Positions 1-5,215 of a stretch of DNA of 7,157 nucleotides are shown in pieces. The notes beneath the pieces are model-generated. The model was not told the origin of the DNA, ran no database searches, and was given only the letters and a program-made list of their open reading frames with translations. A program made the position numbers and the translations under genes. Source of the DNA: Candidatus Sabulitectum sp. (GTDB lineage Bacteria > Fermentibacterota > Fermentibacteria > Fermentibacterales > Fermentibacteraceae); the NCBI GenBank assembly GCA_023145935.1, contig JAGLDB010000094.1, positions 1 to 7,157 on the forward strand, read 5' to 3'. Each line of letters opens with the position of its first letter. The stretch's first letter is position 1.

Positions 1-273
1 ACTAGATTGAACTTTCCCCTGGGGGTCAAGGGGCCTTTCTGGTACCAACCCTACACAAGTGGTTCATTGCACTGATGCCGGGCTTAGCTGGGAGACTATT
101 TCATCATTCACCAGTGGTACTACATATGACATGATAGTTACTGCTGATAGAAATCTTGTAGCTGTAGGAAGTAGCTGGAGCTGGACACTTCAACACTCTC
201 ACCGGGGGTCTACTTCACGAATGTTCAGAATGGAGATGTTTCCTTTTCTGTAAGATTTGTGGTTGCCAGGTGA
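1..273 (+). pseudogene. 3' end of a secreted protein with a C-terminal sorting domain, frameshifted
   Basis: Two overlapping frames together give a coherent protein end. The frame through 59-178 reads an Asp-box-like stretch (TDAGLSW) and then YDMIVTADRNLVAVGSSW. The frame through 175-273 reads LELDTSTLSPGVYF and ends in SVRFVVAR before TGA at 271-273. Joined near 173-183, they match the FlgD-like/Por sorting module: YDM, then about 22 residues, then DTS-x-L-SPGVYF, then a basic end. The complete C25 peptidase in this window shows the same order (FDVYGR ... WDASSLSTGVYF). Each frame has stops outside its own half (TAG at 172-174 in the second, TGA at 8-10 in the first). The gene therefore carries at least one frameshift and perhaps a second lesion. 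The 6-bp direct duplication agctgg at 173-184 lies at the break. The domain assignment comes from pattern recognition. Pseudogene versus sequencing error is undecided, and most of the gene lies outside the window. Confidence 0.5.
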
Positions 274-312
274 GATAAGAATAAGACAGCACATAGCAGA
301 AGAAACAGGAAA

Positions 313-341
313 GAGCCCGTGATCGGTTAGATCACGGGCTC
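313..341. terminator. Hairpin terminator between convergent genes
   Basis: A perfect 11-bp inverted repeat (313-323 with 331-341, arms gagcccgtgat and atcacgggctc) encloses a 7-base loop. It lies between the stop of the left-edge gene (273) and the stop of the minus-strand gene (386). On the plus strand a run of six T follows about 17 bases later. On the minus strand the stem is followed directly by tttcctgtttctt. The element probably serves both convergent transcripts, with the better-placed T-rich tail on the minus side. Confidence 0.75.
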
Positions 342-385
342 CGCAAACACACTCAATCTTTTTTCAATTCTTTTCTTCCATTTTG

Positions 386-826
386 TCAGCGTGGGGTCGC
401 TGTTTCGAAGCAGGTTCCGGAACCTTCATCCCGGTTGGCCAGTTCTACCTTAGTTTGAATGCCGGTGATGCGCTTGAATGTCTCTTCTACAAGGCCGAAC
501 CCGAAAAAGCATATTGGCTGCTGTCCGCATGGTTTTCCAGACCCTTCAGTGAGGTCAGCAAAATAGCATCCCTTGAATTCTATCTTTGCCACTCCTGAAT
601 CATCTGCGACAATGGAAAAGTCTCCGAATCCGCCCATGTCAGCTATGCCTTCCTGCATTATCACTCCGGCCTCCATGATAGTTTTGCCGGTGGGCACTTC
701 CGGCCAGATCTTGTAGGATGCACTTTTACCTGCCACCCTCATGAGAGCGGCTGAGGAGCTGCCCATCATCTTTGAAACAGTGTTCTGAATCTCTCCAATT
801 ATTATATCTTTTGCATCCTTGGCCAT
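386..826 (-). CDS. Small V4R-like cysteine-containing protein (hypothetical)
   Basis: This is a 146-residue soluble protein with no signal peptide or membrane segment. The N-terminal third is helical (MAKDAKDIIIGEIQ, then a small-residue stretch SSSAALMRVAGK). The rest reads as beta strands closed by PICFFGFGLVEETFKRITG and an end containing TCFE. The helix after a conserved Cys, followed by a strand and a final C-x-F/E strand, resembles V4R (4-vinyl reductase/hydrocarbon-binding) domains. Those bind small hydrophobic ligands or serve as sensory modules. Cysteines occur in GCYF, GKPCGQQPIC and GTCFE, so metal or thiol chemistry is conceivable. The start is uncertain. The ATG at 826-824 has GAGAGGG 11 bases upstream, while a TTG two codons earlier (832) has it 5 bases upstream, a better spacing. 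The gene stands alone and is divergent from 983-1351. The coding call is firm; the family call is tentative. Confidence 0.75.
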   Translation of the reverse strand: MAKDAKDIIIGEIQNTVSKMMGSSSAALMRVAGKSASYKIWPEVPTGKTIMEAGVIMQEGIADMGGFGDFSIVADDSGVAKIEFKGCYFADLTEGSGKPCGQQPICFFGFGLVEETFKRITGIQTKVELANRDEGSGTCFETATPR

Positions 827-865
827 TCTCAAATCCGCCCTCTCTTTTTGTGGGTTTGACCTATG

Positions 866-891
866 GAGCCGGAAGCCGTTTTCCGGAACTC
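866..891. repeat. Inverted repeat in the divergent intergenic region
   Basis: The arms ccggaa (869-874) and ttccgg (881-886) are perfect complements around a 6-base loop. They extend by gag (866-868) with ctc (889-891) across a 2-base bulge. It lies between the divergent genes at 826 and 983, about 40 bases upstream of the minus-strand start. It could be an operator or a leader hairpin for the minus-strand gene. I found no convincing promoter boxes in this region. Confidence 0.4.
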
Positions 892-982
892 AAATCATAC
901 TATTAGGATATTGGTAATGAAGTTTGTATTTATTCACCAGAGCTGAAATTCTGTGGTGAATTTGACTGATTGCGAGGGAAAA

Positions 983-1351
983 ATGGATTTGACAAAAACT
1001 CACTGGAAGACTGCATGGGAGGATGCTGCTGATGCAGAACAGAAGAAGCTGGACTCTACGGATGTAGAAGTCCTTCTGGAAATGGTAAAGAACGGTGATT
1101 ACGGGTCATTCTACGGCATATGGTCTTCCATAGCGAACCGTGCCACTGTTCAACAGGCCGGCTTCATACTTCTTGAAGTTCTTCATGGTGACAGCAGCTA
1201 TACCCTTAGAGCCAATTGTGCTCAGGCTCTGCTGAGGCTGATGAATGAGGATGAGATCAGAGCTGTTGATATATCCGCCGACAGGCAGGATCAGGATGAT
1301 TTTTTACAGAGGATCGAAATGAAACTGAAGGGACTTCTTGCAGGAAAGTGA
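983..1351 (+). CDS. Small helical protein, possibly HEAT-like, unknown function
   Basis: This is a 122-residue acidic, mostly alpha-helical protein without a signal peptide or membrane segment. The ATG at 983 is chosen over the in-frame GTG at 953 because GAGGG (974-978) sits 4 bases before it, whereas the GTG has no Shine-Dalgarno sequence. The N-terminal part is charged (WEDAADAEQKKLDS). From about residue 30 paired helices appear: VEVLLEMVKNGDYGSFYGIW, then VQQAGFILLEVLHG, then LRANCAQALLRLM. This spacing recalls HEAT/armadillo-type helical repeats, which are usually protein-binding scaffolds. The C-terminus is a charged amphipathic helix (FLQRIEMKLKGLLAGK). I do not recognise a named family. 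There is a 128-base gap to the next plus-strand gene, which has its own candidate promoter, so an operon is not evident. Confidence 0.75.
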   Translation: MDLTKTHWKTAWEDAADAEQKKLDSTDVEVLLEMVKNGDYGSFYGIWSSIANRATVQQAGFILLEVLHGDSSYTLRANCAQALLRLMNEDEIRAVDISADRQDQDDFLQRIEMKLKGLLAGK

Positions 1352-1403
1352 ATGAATCGGCACGATTGATCCATTGACGACAAGGTTTCGAATATAGTTT
1401 TAT

Positions 1404-1438
1404 GAAACATTGCTATTGTTTCGTGATGTTGTTATATC
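1404..1438 (+). promoter_or_regulatory. Candidate promoter overlapped by an operator-like inverted repeat
   Basis: TTGCTA (1410-1415) and TATATC (1433-1438) are separated by 17 bases. Each matches 4 of 6 positions of the sigma70-type consensus. The -35-like box lies in the loop of the inverted repeat gaaaca (1404-1409) and tgtttc (1417-1422), which suits a repressor or activator site. It is about 40 bases upstream of the start at 1480. The promoter consensus of this lineage is unknown to me, so this is a weak call. Confidence 0.3.
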
Positions 1439-1448
1439 TCACGCTATT

Positions 1449-1469
1449 GTATGTCCCTGCATAACATAC
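1449..1469 (+). repeat. Inverted repeat just upstream of the ribosome binding site
   Basis: gtatgt (1449-1454) and acatac (1464-1469) are complementary around a 9-base loop. The right arm ends directly at the GGAGG Shine-Dalgarno sequence (1470-1474) of the gene starting at 1480. A leader hairpin here could affect translation initiation. A 6-bp stem could also be chance. Confidence 0.3.
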
Positions 1470-1479
1470 GGAGGTAGAA

Positions 1480-2457
1480 ATGAGATTAATGATACTGCTG
1501 CTGCTGGTCTCGAGTATTTGTTTTGCCAGCAATGTACTTATCTACAACTATGATCAGGTTGATCTGGTCTACGATGTGGCTCTTGGTGATTCTATTGACA
1601 CCGGTTACTGGGTAGAGCAGACACTGCTTGCTCTTGGCGATACTGTTGATTCCGGCACTGTTATTCCCTCAGATCTGAGTTCTTACGACGCAGTCTTTGT
1701 TATGATGGGAATGTATACCTGTTGAGGAGACAACAACACCATCGCTCCGGCGGAGCGAACAAAACTTATCACATATCTCAACTCAGGCGGATCTGTTTAC
1801 TTTGAAGGCAATGATATAGGCTACAACAACAATGGTTACGATATATGGGCATATACCGGTATGACCTATGCCGGAGACGGAGTAGCTGCAACCACTGGAA
1901 ATGTTCAGAGCATCACCGGAGATCTTTTTTGCTCCGGTATGGATTTCAACTATCCCTACAAAACTGAAGCGGATGGTTTCATTGACTTCTTTACGCCCAA
2001 TGGTGGAGATCTGATCTTCGAGAGCCAGGACGCTAAAGGAAGAGTTGGTTGCTACACAGGCCCCACCAACAATTACAGAACTGTTACCTCGGGTGTTTTC
2101 TTCAGTGTGCTCCAGGAGAATGCCACGACAAGAGGGGAACTGATGGCTGCGTACATGGAGTTTCTCACCGGGGGGACTGGAATTTCCGGAGAAGGAGATT
2201 TGTCCTTCGATGTTGTTGTTGTGAGCCCGTCTACAGGTATTTTCAGTGCAACGGTGACTCTTCAGGAAGCTGCTTCATGTGACCTGGGTTTGTTTGATGT
2301 TACCGGCAGGCGGGTTGGAACCCTGGTTTCCGGTTCACTTTCCAACGGCACACATAACCTCTCTGCTTCCGCAGCTTCCATGGCTTCAGGAACCTATTTG
2401 ATCTCCGGAACTATTGGAGACCAGAGGGTGAATGTTCGTACGGTACTGCTGAAATAA
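1480..2457 (+). CDS. Secreted alpha/beta protein with C-terminal sorting domain; in-frame UGA at codon 82 (candidate selenoprotein or nonsense mutant)
   Basis: The ATG at 1480 has GGAGG 5 bases upstream. Residues 1-17 are a signal peptide (hydrophobic LMILLLLVSSICFAS). Residues about 18-235 look like an alpha/beta domain. NVLIYNYDQ, SYDAVFVMMGMY, and a helix followed by LNSGGSVYFEGNDIG recall glutamine-amidotransferase-like (DUF4350/ThuA-type) folds. I see no catalytic triad and assign no reaction. Residues about 240-325 form a FlgD-like/Por sorting domain (LFDVTGRRVGTLVSG ... MASGTYLISG ... VRTVLLK), which implies export, probably by type IX secretion. TGA at 1723-1725 interrupts the frame after Cys81. 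The same phase then continues for 243 codons with coding-like sequence, giving 325 residues if read through. No ATG, GTG or TTG lies in frame between the UGA and ATG 1861, and 1861 has no Shine-Dalgarno sequence, so restart is unlikely. An automatic annotation would give two pieces, 1480-1725 and 1861-2457. Read-through as selenocysteine, point nonsense mutation and sequencing error are all possible. Confidence 0.7.
1723..1758 (+). promoter_or_regulatory. In-frame UGA with downstream hairpin, candidate bacterial SECIS
   Basis: The UGA (1723-1725) follows a Cys codon and precedes a Gly codon. A perfect 7-bp stem, tcgctcc (1742-1748) with ggagcga (1752-1758), closes a GGC triloop (1749-1751). 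The loop begins 23 bases after the UGA. Bacterial SECIS elements, as I recall the consensus, lie just downstream of the UGA, have a short stem with the apical loop roughly 16-37 bases away, and carry a G at one of the first two loop positions. This hairpin fits all of these. It has no T-run, so it is not a typical terminator. A coincidental hairpin in coding sequence remains possible, and no selenocysteine machinery is in the window to support it. Confidence 0.35.
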
Positions 2458-2476
2458 TTTTATTCAGACTGATTGT

Positions 2477-2509
2477 AAGGAGCGTGCATGGATTTGCACG
2501 CTCCTTTTT
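2477..2509. terminator. Strong intrinsic terminator between convergent genes
   Basis: A perfect 12-bp stem (2477-2488 with 2495-2506) has a 6-base loop and ends in a run of five T at 2505-2509. It starts 20 bases after the stop of the plus-strand gene and lies 10 bases beyond the stop of the minus-strand phospholipase gene. The left arm starts with aa after gattgt, so the minus-strand transcript gets only a weak U tail. It is mainly the terminator of the 1480-2457 transcript, probably bidirectional. Confidence 0.85.
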
Positions 2510-2518
2510 AATTTGTAG

Positions 2519-4654
2519 TTATCTGCCAGGTCCGAAGGAGTAGTCACTGCCGTAGGAAAAGGTCCATCGTGTATTTCCGTTTTCATTCCACCCCGGACCA
2601 AGTCTTGCTGTTCCCCCTGGAATGTTAACACCACAGGAAAGGCCAGCTCCCCAGTGAATTTCTCCGTCCTTGTATTGATCTATGGAGTCAAAGTCATAGG
2701 TTGCGGCTCCCTTTACTTCTAGAAACATCGGTCCCAGAACTTCTCGTGAGGCGAAAATGCTGCCTGCAACTCTTTCCCGGGAGGGTAGTGAGTTCCAGCG
2801 GTGTCCGGGAATTCCTCTGGGGGCGGTGAGTCTTGATTCCTCCCACTGATAGTTGTCACCCCAGAGAAGAGATCCCCACATGGAGGCTCCGCTGAGGAAA
2901 GCAAACCTGAGGTTGTGAATTGATGTGATATCCCAATTTACAGATGCATGGGAATGCTCATTCTGCGCACACCATCCGGCTTTTAGAAAAACTCTTGTCC
3001 CCTGTGAAAAAGTAGTTGGATCCGCCCTGGTATCAGTCATATAGGTTGCGGTAAGAAGGGGAAAAGCTTCTGTGCCGTTACCGTTCACATAGGATCGCCC
3101 TTTCCACTCCGTGGCGAACTCAACGATCCCGTACCATGAGAATGGTCGCCCCATGGTGATGGAAACAGAATGGTCAGTCCATATCCTTAAAGGATTTGAG
3201 CCAGAACCATCAGGCTCATTTCCCTTTATCTGATAGAGACTTCCTGACAGGCTGAAATATCTGTTTGTATGACTGGTATTTGTAAATGAACTCAGCTCCA
3301 GGAATGCGTAATTGCTTCCTCCACCGGTGTTTATTATTGTTTTAATGCCACGGTTAAAAGAGTTCTTGTGTTCAATGGTGAACCTTGCATCCAGACCGAA
3401 ATCGTTGTTGTAAGAGAGACCAAATCCCAGAGTACCGGGATCTTTTTCCGTTACTGTAAAGGCCAGATCGCACTGACTGGGATCATCCGCTGGAAGCATT
3501 GACATCCGAATCATGCTGAAAAGACCGGAGGCATACAGTTTTTCCGCAGCATCCATTGCGATCCAGGTGTTCAGAGTGTTCCCACGGGTCAGCGGCAGCC
3601 ACCTGTCTATGGCCCTCATAGAAACATTATCATTCCCGCGGTACAGGATGTTTCTTATGGTAAAATCAGGAGGATGCCACCCCTCTCGCCGTTGAGCACC
3701 AGTTGGAAGGTCCGGGTTCTCTGCGATCCAGGCCATTCCCTGGTTGTAGCCCCATGCAATCAGCGAGTCTGTAAGATCAAAACTCCATACGGCGGAATTG
3801 TGAAGGTCCGGAGTGAAGAGCCACTGGGGTTCTCTGTAGTAATAGTCGTTCACTCTGATGGAGAGAGCGTTGATTGTCATGCCGAACACTGTAAGAAGAG
3901 ATGGCGCGTCGGGAAATTCAGTTGGGTTTGCCATGCCGACATTCACTGCTAGAACCGGCAGATCCGGCCATGCTTTCTCTGCTACATCCACAGGCATGTT
4001 GTCAAATACTCCGCCATCAACCAGGATCAGAGAGTCGTGAATGAAAGGGGGAAATATGCCGGGAATTGCCATACTTGCCAGTTGGTATTTGTACAATTCT
4101 CCCTGACTGAATACAATCCGGTCCCTAGATAAAAGATCGGAAGAGACCACGCGCAGTGGTATACTGAGAGAGTCAAAATTGAACCCTTTCAGAACCTGAG
4201 CCGGGCCGGTCATTCCCGAGAGGAGAAAGCCAATCCTCATATTGGAAACTGCACTGGCGGGCAGAGTCGGTGTGAGCCCTCTAAGACCAAGTTTGATCAA
4301 GTCCTGTCTGCCACGGATCCGGTCAGGCAGAAGAGTCATGCCCGGCTCGGGAGCAGAGCTGAAAAGCTGAGTCCAGTTCATGCCTGAAGTAAGGCTGTCC
4401 AGTTGTTCCGCTGAATACCCGCAGGCATAAAGGCCAGCCATGAGAGCGCCCATGCTTGTTCCGGCAATTGCGGAGATTCTAATGTTGTTTTCTTCCAGGG
4501 CTTTCAAGAACCCTACATGGGCAAGACCCCGTGCGCCGCCTCCGGCAAGAACAAGGGCAACCCCCGGGGGAGAAGTGCTGGGCGGAGATTTGGCAATTGA
4601 AGAAGGGGCTGTCAGGGTAAACAGCAGAAATATGGACAGGGCTATTCTGAGCAT
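2519..4654 (-). CDS. Patatin-like phospholipase with POTRA and outer-membrane beta-barrel (type Vd autotransporter, PlpD-like)
   Basis: The 711-residue product is close to Pseudomonas PlpD (about 728). Start ATG 4654-4652 has GGAGG 4 bases upstream. The frame is open to 4780, but that would run into the cupin gene and bury the signal peptide. Residues 1-21 are the signal peptide. Residues about 31-320 form the patatin domain: oxyanion loop GGGARG (38-43), nucleophile Ser67 in GTSMG, and catalytic Asp213 in DGG (213-215), a complete Ser-Asp dyad. Residues about 330-405 form one POTRA domain (FTIRNILYRGND ... KLYASGLFSMIRM). The remainder to 711 alternates aromatic and polar residues like an Omp85-type barrel. 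By analogy with PlpD, the barrel inserts in the outer membrane and presents or releases a lipase acting on phospholipids. The barrel strand WTFSYGSDYSF is followed by GPGR, so the protein lacks the usual terminal aromatic residue. It lies 100 bases downstream of the cupin gene and may also have its own promoter. Confidence 0.9.
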   Translation of the reverse strand: MLRIALSIFLLFTLTAPSSIAKSPPSTSPPGVALVLAGGGARGLAHVGFLKALEENNIRISAIAGTSMGALMAGLYACGYSAEQLDSLTSGMNWTQLFSSAPEPGMTLLPDRIRGRQDLIKLGLRGLTPTLPASAVSNMRIGFLLSGMTGPAQVLKGFNFDSLSIPLRVVSSDLLSRDRIVFSQGELYKYQLASMAIPGIFPPFIHDSLILVDGGVFDNMPVDVAEKAWPDLPVLAVNVGMANPTEFPDAPSLLTVFGMTINALSIRVNDYYYREPQWLFTPDLHNSAVWSFDLTDSLIAWGYNQGMAWIAENPDLPTGAQRREGWHPPDFTIRNILYRGNDNVSMRAIDRWLPLTRGNTLNTWIAMDAAEKLYASGLFSMIRMSMLPADDPSQCDLAFTVTEKDPGTLGFGLSYNNDFGLDARFTIEHKNSFNRGIKTIINTGGGSNYAFLELSSFTNTSHTNRYFSLSGSLYQIKGNEPDGSGSNPLRIWTDHSVSITMGRPFSWYGIVEFATEWKGRSYVNGNGTEAFPLLTATYMTDTRADPTTFSQGTRVFLKAGWCAQNEHSHASVNWDITSIHNLRFAFLSGASMWGSLLWGDNYQWEESRLTAPRGIPGHRWNSLPSRERVAGSIFASREVLGPMFLEVKGAATYDFDSIDQYKDGEIHWGAGLSCGVNIPGGTARLGPGWNENGNTRWTFSYGSDYSFGPGR

Positions 4655-4688
4655 GAAACCTCCAGTATCTCTGATAATGCTTATTGTA

Positions 4689-4716
4689 CTATTACCCATC
4701 TTCTGTATGATTGCAA
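4689..4716 (-). promoter_or_regulatory. Candidate promoter for the phospholipase gene
   Basis: On the minus strand TTGCAA (4716-4711) is followed after 16 bases by TAATAG (4694-4689), in the 100-base gap between the cupin stop and the phospholipase start. The TAATAG box is about 35 bases upstream of the start codon. Matches are partial and the lineage consensus is unknown, so co-transcription from the cupin promoter is an equal alternative. No terminator is visible in this gap. Confidence 0.25.
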
Positions 4717-4754
4717 CATTTACGCAAGAGCTTACAGCACACCTGGGTAAATCG

Positions 4755-5090
4755 CTACTGAGATACCACTTTGATAACAACCGCCTTCATTTTGTCGATG
4801 TTGTGAAGATGATGCATTTCATCAGGATTCACCGTTACAGAGTCTCCAGGAGAAAGCAGGTCAAGTTCTCCGGATCCGTGGCTCATTGAGATTCTGCCCT
4901 GATGTACAAAGTAAACAACTGTACGATCAAAACTGGCTCTGGCGGTACAGCCGTCGGGCTCTAGAAGAATTTTGCGCACAGTGAACCTGTTACTTCCTGA
5001 AGCAGGTCCTGCCAGCAGGGCTTCCCTTAGGCCCCGCGCTCCTGTCTGCTGTATGCGGATTCCCCTTGAAGTTCGGGTAATTAGAGCCAT
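4755..5090 (-). CDS. Small single-domain cupin protein with incomplete metal site
   Basis: This is a 111-residue cytoplasmic protein. ATG 5090-5088 has GGAGG 5 bases upstream; the frame stays open to 5228, but that part has no Shine-Dalgarno sequence and crosses the divergent start at 5216. The beta-rich core at about residues 36-109 carries cupin motif 2 clearly: P81-G82-D83, P89, His93/His94/His96 and Asn97 (VNPDEMHHLHN). Motif 1, normally His-x-His-x(3,4)-Glu ahead of a Gly, is replaced by SFDRTVVYFVHQG, so most of the usual metal ligands are absent. It may bind a ligand without metal, or bind metal in an unusual way. The first 35 residues are basic (TRTSRGIRIQQTGARGLRE) and could contact nucleic acid or a partner. 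It lies upstream of and on the same strand as the patatin/barrel gene, which suggests a two-gene transcript. Its substrate cannot be inferred. Confidence 0.8.
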   Translation of the reverse strand: MALITRTSRGIRIQQTGARGLREALLAGPASGSNRFTVRKILLEPDGCTARASFDRTVVYFVHQGRISMSHGSGELDLLSPGDSVTVNPDEMHHLHNIDKMKAVVIKVVSQ

Positions 5091-5215
5091 AAACACCTCC
5101 TTTACTCGGGATGGATAAGAAACTATCTTACACCCTAAAGTATATATAGATACGCGAACAGGGCTGAGATGTCCCGTTAGTTCTGATATACACATGAAAC
5201 CCAACAGGAGGAAAG
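5091..5215. promoter_or_regulatory. Divergent promoter region between the cupin and C25 peptidase genes
   Basis: This 125-base gap separates two divergent starts and must hold both promoters unless they lie inside the genes. It has an AT-rich core, tatatatagata (5141-5152), usable as a -10-like element on either strand, but no well-spaced -35 box. An imperfect hairpin follows: aacaggg and cccgtt arms around 5157-5180 with one bulge. The ends carry good Shine-Dalgarno sequences for both genes: cctcc at 5096-5100 for the minus strand and aggagg at 5206-5211 for the plus strand. Confidence 0.4.

Noticed and set aside
59..253. Stand-alone 64-residue protein with an Asp-box-like motif
   Set aside because: The GTG start has no ribosome binding site, the frame is open upstream of it to the TGA at 8-10, and the tail after the frame break is not protein-like. 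It reads better as part of a frameshifted gene end.
953..982. GTG start for the small helical protein
   Set aside because: There is no Shine-Dalgarno sequence upstream, whereas ATG 983 has GAGGG at 4 bases.
1742..1758. Hairpin as an intrinsic terminator
   Set aside because: No T-run follows it and it lies within continuing coding sequence.
1861..2457. Independent gene starting at ATG 1861
   Set aside because: There is no ribosome binding site, the sequence between 1726 and 1860 is coding-like in the same frame, and the product would begin mid-domain without a signal peptide.
1480..2457. Genome-wide reassignment of UGA to Trp or Gly
   Set aside because: The two longest genes contain many TGG Trp codons and no internal TGA, and TGA ends three other reading frames at sensible places.
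4655..4780. N-terminal extension of the phospholipase frame upstream of ATG 4654
   Set aside because: It overlaps the cupin coding end, places about 42 residues before a clear signal peptide, and lacks the GGAGG that precedes ATG 4654.
4440..4889. Plus-strand open frame opposite the phospholipase and cupin genes
   Set aside because: It overlaps two well-supported genes in antisense, has no domain pattern, and its composition mirrors the opposite strand.
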